Assembly (NCBI GenBank): GCA_029882675.1
Contig: JAOUKJ010000092.1
Coordinates: 1-10,779 of the forward strand
Direction: 5' to 3'
DNA: 10,779 bases
From: Cyclobacteriaceae bacterium
GTDB lineage: Bacteria; Bacteroidota; Bacteroidia; Cytophagales; Cyclobacteriaceae
In this document: positions 1-7,112 of the stretch, in pieces
How the letters are laid out: each line of letters opens with the position of its first letter
Position numbering within the stretch: the stretch's first letter is position 1
The notes under the pieces: generated by a model
Database searches by the model: none
What the model saw: only the letters and a program-made list of their open reading frames with translations
Told to the model about the DNA's origin: nothing
Program-made: the position numbers and the translations under genes

Positions 1-1607
1 ACAATCTTATCCCTTTCCTGAGTAGCTTTATCTTCTGCCACTTCTGTGAGGGTCTCTCCATCAAGGTGATGTTGCAGGCTGTTGGCCAATTCTTCCTTCG
101 ATGCTGCCACGACAGCCAGGCGCAAATCGTGATGTGAGTTTCGAACCGTGGTGGAATAACATATATCGCTCAGGCTGTGCTTGTTTTCTTTGTCATTCAG
201 AAAATCAATATAAGAACCTGCCATGGCGGTCAGGGCCTCTTTATTTCTTGCTGAGAGTGTGGCAATGAAAGAACCGGGCTTATCATTGGCTTTTGCTAAT
301 TGTCCGGCATGGTTTTCAAGCACTACGTGCACATTGGCTCCACCAAACCCAAAAGAATTTACACCGCCATAGCGGGGTAATCCACTTGCTCCCGGCCATG
401 GAATACTTTCAACCGGAACTTTTAGCTTCAACTCATCAAAAGCGATGTTGGGATTGCCTTTCTGAAAGTGAATATTGGGTGGAATAATTCCTTTTTGAAG
501 GGCAAGGGCCAATTTTGAAATTCCTGCAATACCAGATGCAGGCTCCAGGTGACCTATGTTGCTTTTAACAGAACCAATATAACAAGTGTCTTTCCGGTCT
601 TTTCCTATCACTTTTCCAATGGAATTTGCCTCAATAGGATCACCTACAAAAGTGCCTGTACCGTGAGCCTCTACGTACTGCACCTCATGTGGATCAACGC
701 CGGCATCTAAATATGCACTTTTCAGCAAAGCCTGCTGTGCCACGGGGTTAGGTACTGAAATACCTTTTGTGGCTCCGTCCTGATTGACGGCACTGCCTCT
801 GATCACCGCATAAATACGGTCTCCGTCTTTTTCAGCCTGGGCAAGGGGTTTCAGAAAGACCAGACCAGCACCTTCGCTACGTATATATCCATTGCCACGT
901 TCATCAAAAGAGTAGCATGTGCCATCGGGTGAAAGGAAGCCCCCTTTACTAAAGCCCATCTGGGGTTCAGGTTTCAGGATAGAGTTGACACCTCCGGCAA
1001 AAGCCGCGCTGGCATCACCTTCCCAAATGGCCCTACATGCCATATGGATGGCGTTAAGGGATGACGAACAGGCTGTATCAAGGGCCATACTGGGCCCCTT
1101 GAGGTTGTAACTATAAGATATCCTGTTGGCTGTAATACAAAGTGCTGAACCTACATTGGTATGTGCGCCAATATTAACACGCTCCTGGGGGGTGTTTTGT
1201 AAATCGCCATAGTCATGGGCTGAAATTCCTACAAAAACAGCCGTTTCAGAGCCATTGATGTCATTTAAGCTCAATCCGGCATCCTGAACAGTTTCGTAGG
1301 AAATCTCCAGCAACATCCTTTGTTGTGGATCCATTCGCTGGGCTTCCAATGCCGATATCCCAAAAAAACCGGCATCGAATTTATCAACATCCTTGAGGAA
1401 ACCACCTCTTCTCACACTTATTTTTCCAGCTCTTCTGAATTCAGGGGCATAGAGTGAATCTAAATCCCATCGATCAGGAGGTATTTCTCCTAAAGCATCT
1501 TTCTTTTCTGTCAACAGCTCCCAAAACTCTTCAGGTGAATTAACATTACCCGGAAACCTACAGCCAATACCTATGATTGCGATTGGCTCTCTTCTTTTAC
1601 TCTTCAT
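1..1607 (-). CDS. Modular type I polyketide synthase, N-terminal ketosynthase part (truncated by window edge)
   Basis: This open frame runs uninterrupted from an ATG at 1607-1605 to the left edge, giving 535 residues of a larger protein. It encodes a complete beta-ketoacyl synthase (KS) domain, which catalyses decarboxylative Claisen condensation in polyketide chain extension. Visible landmarks are EPIAIIGIGCRFPG at about residues 7-20, MDPQQR at about 92-97, the nucleophile motif DTACSSS with Cys180 (codon 1070-1068), EAHGTGT with His315, and SNIGHLEP with His353. The Cys-His-His triad is therefore intact. Residues from about 435 on (LSARNKEAL, then RNSHHDLRLAVVA) resemble the KS-AT linker of cis-acyltransferase PKSs, so an AT domain probably follows beyond the edge. 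That part is inference. The KS begins only a few residues after the start, with no upstream ACP or docking domain in this protein. An in-frame stop lies 39 bases upstream of the ATG and no other ATG intervenes, which supports the start. It is divergent from the symporter gene. Confidence 0.93.
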   Translation of the reverse strand, partial: MKSKRREPIAIIGIGCRFPGNVNSPEEFWELLTEKKDALGEIPPDRWDLDSLYAPEFRRAGKISVRRGGFLKDVDKFDAGFFGISALEAQRMDPQQRMLLEISYETVQDAGLSLNDINGSETAVFVGISAHDYGDLQNTPQERVNIGAHTNVGSALCITANRISYSYNLKGPSMALDTACSSSLNAIHMACRAIWEGDASAAFAGGVNSILKPEPQMGFSKGGFLSPDGTCYSFDERGNGYIRSEGAGLVFLKPLAQAEKDGDRIYAVIRGSAVNQDGATKGISVPNPVAQQALLKSAYLDAGVDPHEVQYVEAHGTGTFVGDPIEANSIGKVIGKDRKDTCYIGSVKSNIGHLEPASGIAGISKLALALQKGIIPPNIHFQKGNPNIAFDELKLKVPVESIPWPGASGLPRYGGVNSFGFGGANVHVVLENHAGQLAKANDKPGSFIATLSARNKEALTAMAGSYIDFLNDKENKHSLSDICYSTTVRNSHHDLRLAVVAASKEELANSLQHHLDGETLTEVAEDKATQERDKI

Positions 1608-2040
1608 ATGCAAAAAATATTGTTCAATATGGCAATAGTCAACTTAAGGCCATTCCTTTCATTGTACTCCATCAATAAGTTGACAATACCGTCTTTCTTT
1701 AAGTTGTGCGTTGTTATTAGTAAATATAAAAACAAAATTTCTAATCCAGCTAAAATTTCAGATGACACAAAACTATTTTACCATGTCTGTGGCTTAAACT
1801 TTACACATTTCACCTGGCCTGCTGTATAATTTACACCTAATCCAATGCTGTAAAAATATCGTCATAGAGGGGTAAAAAATGAAATTTTAAACCAATGTTC
1901 TTCTGAAAAATAACAAAGCTAGAAACTATCTGCCACCAAAAGTAGGGTTTATTATCCAATATTATGATAATTTGAGTTTTTTAATCCTTCATATATATTG
2001 AAAAAATAAAAAATTCTTTGTTGAATTGGGGCAAAAAGCA
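1608..2040. other. Divergent A/T-rich intergenic region
   Basis: This gap of about 430 bases separates the leftward PKS gene from the rightward symporter gene and should hold promoters for both. It is clearly more A/T-rich than the flanking genes. A leftward promoter candidate is listed separately. For the rightward gene only a weak match is visible: TTTG at 1971-1974 followed after 17 bases by TATATATT at 1992-1999, which fits the Bacteroidota -7 consensus poorly. A 73-codon open frame at 1608-1829 has low-complexity, A/T-driven composition and no recognisable motif, so it is not called as a gene. No strong hairpin, tRNA or riboswitch-like structure was noticed. Confidence 0.6.
1768..1798 (-). 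promoter_or_regulatory. Candidate Bacteroidota-type promoter for the PKS gene
   Basis: Read on the minus strand, TTTA (1798-1795) is followed by a 19-base spacer and TAGTTTTG (1775-1768). The latter matches the Bacteroidota -7 consensus TAnnTTTG exactly, and the former matches the -33 TTTG with one change. Initiation would fall near 1762, leaving a leader of about 155 bases before the PKS ATG. That leader is long and could carry post-transcriptional control, although no specific element was recognised in it. The call rests on consensus matching alone. Confidence 0.38.
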
Positions 2041-3606
2041 ATGACACTCAGCGGACTGGACATCACCATACTTTTCATTTATTTATCTGGCATGGTAGCC
2101 ATGGGCATTTTTTTCTCTGGCAGGAATAAGAGTACCGAACAGTATTTTGTAGGTGGTCGTTCATACAATGGCTGGATTGTTGGCTTGAGCATGGTAGGTA
2201 CTTCTATCAGTTCTATTACCTTTCTCGCCTACCCTGCCGATGGATTTAAAACGGCCTGGCTGCGGTATCTTCCCAACCTGATGATGCCATTGGCCGTGGT
2301 CTTTGCGGCATATTTTTTTCTCCCTTTTTTTAAAAAAACCAATATTACCTCCGCCTATGAGTATTTGGAAACCCGGTTTGGCCCTTCGGTCAGGATATAT
2401 GGCGCGGTGACTTTCATCGTTGCCCAGCTCCTCCGGATCAGTATCATTCTCTATCTTTTGTCATTACTCATCCATGAGATAACCGGACTGAATGAGCTCT
2501 GGAGTGTGTTTGCGGGCGGAGCTTTTGTAGCTGTATATACTGTTTTGGGGGGAATAGATGCCGTTATCTGGACAGATGTTATCCAAACAGTTATCCTGAT
2601 GTTTGGTGGTGTGATCTGTATATCTATTATTATCAACCAACTGCCCGGTGGTCTGACACAGTTATTTGAAGTCGCCCTGGCCAACAACAAATTATCCTTC
2701 TCCGAATTGGAAAACGGCCGACTACAAAAGGTACCCTGGGGATTCAGCCTTACGAATAAAACAGGGCTTATGATGCTGGTACTGGGCCTTTCACACTGGC
2801 TGCAAGAGTATGGCACCAATCAAAACGTGATTCAGCGTTATGCTGCGACTAAAAACATGGCCGAGGCCCGGAAGGCCATGTTGGTATCAATGCTCAACGT
2901 ACCCATTTGGGCTTTTTATATGTTTTTAGGCACAGCCTTGTTCGTCTTTTTTCAGGTTTTTCCCACAACAGAGGCCACTGAAATGCTGGATGGCACACGC
3001 AAAGCTGAACAGGTTCTGCCATTTTTTATCATTCATCATTTACCTTCCGGTGTTACCGGCCTGATCATCTCGGCGGCGCTGGCAGCCGCCATGTCATCAC
3101 TTGATTCCAGCATTAACGCCATTTCTACGGTAGGAATCCATGACATCTACCGTCGCCACCTGGCGAAAGGGCGAGAAGATAAACATTACCTGAACATGGC
3201 CCGGGCTATAGCCACCGCTGCCTCTCTAATCATGGTGGGTGGAGCGGTGGTTCTCATTGAAGCAAAGACTAAGACCCTCCAGGACACTTATACTATCCTG
3301 TTGGGCTTTGCAGCCGCAGGTATTTTCGGGCTTTATATGTTTGGATTCTTTACAACACTGAAAAATACCCTGGCCGTTTGGCTGGCTCTTGGAGCAACCT
3401 TTTCATTTTCCCTATGGGTAGTACTGGCCAGTGGCGGACTGTTGCCCCAATGGATGGCTGTACCCTTCGACCTTTATTACACCTCCTTTTTAGGTCATCT
3501 GGGTATGTTTGCCGTGGCGGTTACAGCCTCTCTTCTACTCATTAGCCGGGGTAAAGCGGAGAAGAATTTAGCGGGATTAACAGTCTGGACGCAAACCAAA
3601 AAATGA
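2041..3606 (+). CDS. Sodium:solute symporter (SSS/SLC5 family)
   Basis: This inner-membrane permease of 521 residues should couple Na+ entry to uptake of a small solute. It is hydrophobic throughout, with roughly 13-14 membrane segments, as usual for the family. Family landmarks are GRNKSTEQYFVGGRS at about 27-41 after the first helix, a serine-rich segment at 50-60, QEYGTNQNVIQRY at about 255-267, and AAAMSSLDSSINA at 348-360. The paired serines of the last motif correspond to the conserved Na+-site helix of sugar symporters such as vSGLT. The segment style is closer to SLC5/SGLT-like members than to the proline permease PutP, but the substrate (sugar, sialic acid, vitamin, amino acid) cannot be assigned. 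I chose the ATG at 2041. An in-frame TTG at 2026 would add five residues, but TTG starts are uncommon and the hydrophobic N-terminus fits the ATG. The same-strand gene follows after 115 bases, with a possible promoter in between. Confidence 0.92.
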   Translation: MTLSGLDITILFIYLSGMVAMGIFFSGRNKSTEQYFVGGRSYNGWIVGLSMVGTSISSITFLAYPADGFKTAWLRYLPNLMMPLAVVFAAYFFLPFFKKTNITSAYEYLETRFGPSVRIYGAVTFIVAQLLRISIILYLLSLLIHEITGLNELWSVFAGGAFVAVYTVLGGIDAVIWTDVIQTVILMFGGVICISIIINQLPGGLTQLFEVALANNKLSFSELENGRLQKVPWGFSLTNKTGLMMLVLGLSHWLQEYGTNQNVIQRYAATKNMAEARKAMLVSMLNVPIWAFYMFLGTALFVFFQVFPTTEATEMLDGTRKAEQVLPFFIIHHLPSGVTGLIISAALAAAMSSLDSSINAISTVGIHDIYRRHLAKGREDKHYLNMARAIATAASLIMVGGAVVLIEAKTKTLQDTYTILLGFAAAGIFGLYMFGFFTTLKNTLAVWLALGATFSFSLWVVLASGGLLPQWMAVPFDLYYTSFLGHLGMFAVAVTASLLLISRGKAEKNLAGLTVWTQTKK

Positions 3607-3660
3607 AAATGCCTGGAAGAGTCCGATGACCTGATTGCAAATAAAAGTACAATTGTCTCA

Positions 3661-3691
3661 TTGCATCCTGCCTGCCATTTCGTTTACTTTG
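3661..3691 (+). promoter_or_regulatory. Candidate promoter upstream of the dehydrogenase gene
   Basis: TTG at 3661-3663, a 20-base spacer, and TTACTTTG at 3684-3691 resemble the Bacteroidota TTTG / TAnnTTTG promoter, with one mismatch in the -7 element and a shortened -33 element. Transcription would begin near 3698, giving a leader of about 24 bases before the ATG at 3722. If real, the dehydrogenase, antiporter and exonuclease could be expressed separately from the symporter. No terminator hairpin was seen between 3607 and 3660, so read-through from the symporter is also possible. Confidence 0.3.
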
Positions 3692-3721
3692 GGGCCTTAT
3701 AAACTGTAAAATAATTAGAAA

Positions 3722-4849
3722 ATGAAAATAATTGTTCTTGGTGCGGGATTGGTGGGTTCGGCTATTGCCAAAGATCTGGCCGGTGCCTTTGAGGTAACGT
3801 CAGCAGACATCAACGAAGCCGCGCTGAAACCTCTTTCCGCACATTCCATCAAAACCAAACAAGCCGACCTGTCCAATACGATGGTACTTAAAGACCTTGT
3901 AAAAGAATATGACCTGGTCGTGGGCGCCGTACCCGGTTTCATGGGATACAATACAGTGAAAGCAGTGATCGAAGCAGGCAAAAATATTGTCGACATTTCC
4001 TTCTTTCCGGAAGATCCGCTGGAACTTGACCAACTAGCAAAAGAAAAAAAAGTATGTGCCGTGGTTGACTGTGGTGTTGCGCCGGGCATGGGCAACATCA
4101 TTTTGGGATATCACAACCAGGCCATGGAGGTGACAGACTATGAATGCCTGGTTGGTGGGCTTCCCCTGGTGCGGGAATGGCCCTGGGAATATAAGGCGGT
4201 CTTTTCCCCTATTGATGTCATTGAAGAATATACCCGTCCGGCAAGGTACGTACAAAACAGCCGAGAAGTCGTACGCGAAGCACTTTCTGACCCGGAACTC
4301 GTGCATTTCGAAAAAGCCGGCACCCTGGAATCCTGGAACTCAGATGGTCTGCGTAGTCTGATCAAAACCATGCCACACATTCCTAACATGATTGAAAAGA
4401 CCCTGCGCTATCCCGGCACCATCGAATACCTCAGGGTATTGCGCGAAACAGGTTTCTTCTCCGATAAACCCATTGAAGTAAATGGTCAGCAAATAAAGCC
4501 AATCGAGCTCACATCAAAACTGTTATTCCCCATGTGGAAACTTAAACCCGGAGAACAAGAGTTTACAGTGATGCGAATAAAAATTTCCGGCAATGAAAAT
4601 GGAGCAGAAGTGCAATATGAATACAACCTCCACGATGTTTTTCATCAAGAAACAGGCATTTCATCCATGGCTCGCACCACCGGTTATACCTGCAATGCGG
4701 TCGTACACCTTATCTCTGCTGATCAGTTTAATAAACCCGGTGTACATCCTCCTGAATACCTGGGCGAAGATCCTGATAACTTTCACTTTATCGTTGATTA
4801 CCTGAAAGAAAGAGGCGTAGTTTATCATGTTTCTAAAGGTGGTGTCTGA
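3722..4849 (+). CDS. Saccharopine dehydrogenase-family oxidoreductase, possibly L-lysine 6-dehydrogenase
   Basis: This is a 375-residue NAD(P)-dependent enzyme. The N-terminus is a Rossmann fold with the dinucleotide motif GAGLVG (Gly7, Gly9, Gly12) directly after a short beta strand, and an acidic residue near the second strand (SADINE, about 27-32). Further family landmarks are VVGAVPGFMGYNTVKAVIEAG (about 66-86), VVDCGVAPGMGN (114-125), which is typical of saccharopine dehydrogenase-like proteins, and TGISSMARTTGYTC (311-324) in the C-terminal catalytic half. The length and this last motif fit the lysine 6-dehydrogenase and bacterial saccharopine-reductase-like branch. Lysine 6-dehydrogenases oxidise the epsilon-amino group of lysine, yielding a semialdehyde that cyclises to piperideine-6-carboxylate. 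Substrate assignment is inference; saccharopine or another amino-acid adduct is equally possible, and carboxynorspermidine dehydrogenase is a more distant relative. No signal peptide is present, so it is cytoplasmic. An Na+ symporter and an NhaC antiporter flank it. Confidence 0.85.
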   Translation: MKIIVLGAGLVGSAIAKDLAGAFEVTSADINEAALKPLSAHSIKTKQADLSNTMVLKDLVKEYDLVVGAVPGFMGYNTVKAVIEAGKNIVDISFFPEDPLELDQLAKEKKVCAVVDCGVAPGMGNIILGYHNQAMEVTDYECLVGGLPLVREWPWEYKAVFSPIDVIEEYTRPARYVQNSREVVREALSDPELVHFEKAGTLESWNSDGLRSLIKTMPHIPNMIEKTLRYPGTIEYLRVLRETGFFSDKPIEVNGQQIKPIELTSKLLFPMWKLKPGEQEFTVMRIKISGNENGAEVQYEYNLHDVFHQETGISSMARTTGYTCNAVVHLISADQFNKPGVHPPEYLGEDPDNFHFIVDYLKERGVVYHVSKGGV

Positions 4850-4897
4850 TATTTTATTTATTTTAGCCCCTTTAATTGACACCTCATCCCGGATTGC

Positions 4898-6361
4898 ATG
4901 GACAATACAAAAAAAACACCTCCTTTATTACTTGCCCTGACCCCTGTTTTGTTCCTTGTTTTCCTCTTATTTTCCAATGTACTGATCTTCAGTGACAACG
5001 CCTCTTACGGCCCCAACCAGATTGCATTGATTTTGACCGCAGCCCTGGGTACCGTGATCGCTGTCCGACTGGGTCATACCTGGGAGGAAGTGCTGAAGGG
5101 AATCGTGAAAAGTATCAACTCAGCCATGGCTGCCATACTTATCTTATTAATGATCGGTGCATTAGCGGGCACCTGGATGCTTAGCGGAGTCGTGCCCGCC
5201 ATGATTTATTATGGGCTGGACATTCTCAATCCGACCATTTTTCTGTTTGCAGCGGCCCTGGTAAGCGCAATTGTGTCACTCGCCACTGGCAGTTCCTGGT
5301 CTACAGCAGCCACCATAGGTGTAGCACTGATTGGGATAGGACGAGCTCTGGGTATTGACGACGGTGTTGTTGCCGGCGCGGTGATCTCCGGAGCCTATTT
5401 CGGTGACAAAATGTCACCCCTCTCTGACACCACCAACCTGGCCCCGGCAATGGCAGGCACTGACCTGTTTACCCACATCCGGTATATGGTCTACACCACC
5501 GCACCTTCCTTTCTCATCACCCTTCTCATCTTTTTCATCTGGGGTTTTACCATTGATGGCAATGGAAGTGTAGATGCTGTTAATCAGACACAACAAATGA
5601 TCAGTGCCAAATTTCACATGACCCCCTGGTTGTTTCTGGTGCCTGCAACAGTCATCTTTTTTATCGTCAGGCGTATGGCAGCTTTACCCGCTATATTTAT
5701 TGGCACCTTGCTGGGTGGTGTTTTTGCACTGGTCTTTCAGCCTGACATTGTAAAAGAGATCGGGGGCAGCAATGATCTTACGGGTAGCTACAAAGCCATT
5801 GTCACCGCTATGTTTACTGAAATCAACTTTACCACAGGAGTCGCATCGGTAGATAAGCTCCTCAATGCCTCAGGTATGCAGGGGATGTTAAGTACAATAT
5901 GGCTCATCCTGTGTGCCATGATCTTTGGCGGGGTATTGGAGATGAGTGGCATGTTGAAAAAAATAGCTGAATCCATTATCAGGTTGGCCAGGTCTACCGG
6001 ATCGCTGATTGCCGCCACGGCGGGAACATGCTTTGTTTTTAATGCTACGGCATCAGACCAATATATAGCCATCGTGGTTCCCGGCAGGATGTTCCGTTCT
6101 ACCTTTAAAGAACGTGGCCTTGCGCCTGAAAACCTGAGTCGTACACTGGAAGACAGCGGAACAGTGACTTCTGTGCTGATCCCCTGGAATACCTGCGGAG
6201 CTTACCAGTCCAGTGTATTGGGCGTGGCCACAGGCGAATATTTTATGTATTGTTTTTTCAACCTGATCAGTCCGTTGATGACGATGGCCTATGGATTTTT
6301 CAATGTCCGTATACGCAAACTAAATAAAAATGATATTGTTGTTAATAAAAGTGAAGAATAG
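4898..6361 (+). CDS. nhaC: NhaC-family Na+/H+ antiporter
   Basis: This is a 487-residue integral membrane antiporter with about 11-12 hydrophobic segments. NhaC proteins exchange external H+ for internal Na+; relatives exchange carboxylates or amino acids coupled to cations. Characteristic motifs are LATGSSWSTAATIG (about 128-141), GAYFGDKMSPLSDTTNLAPA (165-184) with acidic residues inside the membrane region, NATASDQYIAIVVPG (382-396), and RTLEDSGTVTSVLIPWNTCG (415-434). All belong to the NhaC signature and no key segment is missing. It starts 48 bases after the dehydrogenase stop, with no obvious promoter in the gap, so the two are probably cotranscribed. The stop codon TAG (6359-6361) overlaps the potential GTG start of the next gene. 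It may recycle Na+ brought in by the upstream symporter, or it may itself exchange a substrate or product of the dehydrogenase. The second idea is speculative. Confidence 0.93.
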   Translation: MDNTKKTPPLLLALTPVLFLVFLLFSNVLIFSDNASYGPNQIALILTAALGTVIAVRLGHTWEEVLKGIVKSINSAMAAILILLMIGALAGTWMLSGVVPAMIYYGLDILNPTIFLFAAALVSAIVSLATGSSWSTAATIGVALIGIGRALGIDDGVVAGAVISGAYFGDKMSPLSDTTNLAPAMAGTDLFTHIRYMVYTTAPSFLITLLIFFIWGFTIDGNGSVDAVNQTQQMISAKFHMTPWLFLVPATVIFFIVRRMAALPAIFIGTLLGGVFALVFQPDIVKEIGGSNDLTGSYKAIVTAMFTEINFTTGVASVDKLLNASGMQGMLSTIWLILCAMIFGGVLEMSGMLKKIAESIIRLARSTGSLIAATAGTCFVFNATASDQYIAIVVPGRMFRSTFKERGLAPENLSRTLEDSGTVTSVLIPWNTCGAYQSSVLGVATGEYFMYCFFNLISPLMTMAYGFFNVRIRKLNKNDIVVNKSEE

Positions 6362-6363
6362 TG

Positions 6364-6960
6364 ATGGCGTTTAAAGAAACCATATCCAATGAGGAGATTA
6401 TGCCTTTACCATTGGTTTCTTTCGAAGGAAAGATACACGTGGTGAACACCCTGGAAAAGCAGGAAAAGGTAATTAAAGCATTGCTGAATGAAGAGGTGCT
6501 GGGATTTGACACGGAAACCAAGCCCACCTTTAAAAAGGGGGTAACGCATGAGGTGGCCTTGGTACAGTTGGCTACACGAACTGATGCCTGGCTATTTCGC
6601 GTATTTATGTCGGGTATTGGTGAAGGGATGATCTCACTTTTTGAAGATCCCAAAATAAAAAAACTGGGCATTGCAATCGATGATGACCTGATCGCACTGA
6701 ACAGATACAAACCTTTTACACCGCAGGGATTTGTTTCTTTTGAGAAAACGGTAAAAGACCTGGGCATACAAAGTAATGGCTTGCGAAAACTGGCTGCCAT
6801 CATTTTAAGTAAACGTATTTCAAAATCTGCACAGGTATCCAACTGGGAAGAAGAAAGGCTCTCTGACAAGCAACTTAAGTATGCGGCCACCGATGCGTGG
6901 ATTTGTCTGGAGATGTATTTTGAGCTGGTGGAAAATAAATGGGACATATCGCTTGACTAG
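6364..6960 (+). CDS. RNase D-like DEDDy 3'-5' exonuclease domain protein
   Basis: This stand-alone exonuclease domain of 198 residues belongs to the DnaQ-like DEDD superfamily. It should remove nucleotides from 3' ends of RNA or DNA using two divalent metals. Motif I is GFDTETKP with Asp49 and Glu51. Motif II is LGIAIDDDL with Asp108 as the likely metal ligand. Motif III is YAATDAW with Tyr173 and Asp177, whose spacing defines the DEDDy subclass. All four acidic ligands and the tyrosine are present, so it should be active. Unlike full RNase D it has no C-terminal HRDC domain, and so it resembles the small exonuclease-only proteins related to the WRN exonuclease domain. The ATG at 6364 is preferred. 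A GTG at 6361 overlaps the antiporter stop and would add one residue. This tight junction suggests translational coupling with the antiporter gene, though no functional link is evident. Whether the substrate is DNA or RNA is unknown. Confidence 0.88.
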   Translation: MAFKETISNEEIMPLPLVSFEGKIHVVNTLEKQEKVIKALLNEEVLGFDTETKPTFKKGVTHEVALVQLATRTDAWLFRVFMSGIGEGMISLFEDPKIKKLGIAIDDDLIALNRYKPFTPQGFVSFEKTVKDLGIQSNGLRKLAAIILSKRISKSAQVSNWEEERLSDKQLKYAATDAWICLEMYFELVENKWDISLD

Positions 6961-6979
6961 GCTGTCACATTTTTTTTTT
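6954..6979 (+). terminator. Possible weak intrinsic terminator
   Basis: At the end of the exonuclease gene TGAC (6954-6957) can pair with GTCA (6964-6967) across a six-base loop, followed two bases later by an uninterrupted run of ten T (6970-6979). The T run is typical of a Rho-independent terminator, but a four-base-pair stem overlapping the stop codon is very short, so this is a tentative call. Confidence 0.22.
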
Positions 6980-7052
6980 AGCGTGGCAATTCATTATTAT
7001 TTTCATTCCTCATCGCAACAATTTTAAAAATTCAGCAAATTCATATCGAATT

Positions 7053-7085
7053 TTTGCTTAGTATAATATCTATTTATTAGATTTA
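7053..7085 (+). promoter_or_regulatory. Candidate promoter of the molybdenum hydroxylase operon
   Basis: TTTG at 7053-7056, a 21-base spacer and TAGATTTA at 7078-7085 match the Bacteroidota TTTG / TAnnTTTG promoter with a single mismatch at the last base. Initiation would fall near 7092, giving a leader of about 20 bases before the ATG at 7113. A TATAAT at 7062-7067 lies in the spacer but has no convincing -35 partner. The surrounding gap (6961-7112) is strongly A/T-rich and otherwise empty. Confidence 0.35.
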
Positions 7086-7112
7086 TAGCTTCATCTTTTC
7101 AACATACAAAAA

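Noticed and set aside
919..1110. Plus-strand open frame inside the PKS gene
   Set aside because: It lies antisense to the ketosynthase active-site region, which is plainly coding on the minus strand.
1608..1829. 73-codon plus-strand open frame in the divergent gap
   Set aside because: It overlaps the likely PKS promoter and leader, is A/T-driven, shows no domain or motif, and lacks a convincing start context.
2026..2040. TTG start adding five residues to the symporter
   Set aside because: An ATG at 2041 immediately precedes the typical hydrophobic N-terminus; TTG starts are uncommon and nothing in the spacing favours it.
6342..6947. 201-codon minus-strand open frame opposite the exonuclease gene
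   Set aside because: The plus strand encodes a complete DEDDy exonuclease with all catalytic residues; the antisense translation is serine-rich without recognisable motifs, as expected for a shadow frame.
7062..7067. TATAAT as a sigma-70-like -10 element
   Set aside because: No good -35 partner at 16-18 bases upstream; the overlapping TTTG / TAGATTTA pair fits a Bacteroidota promoter better.
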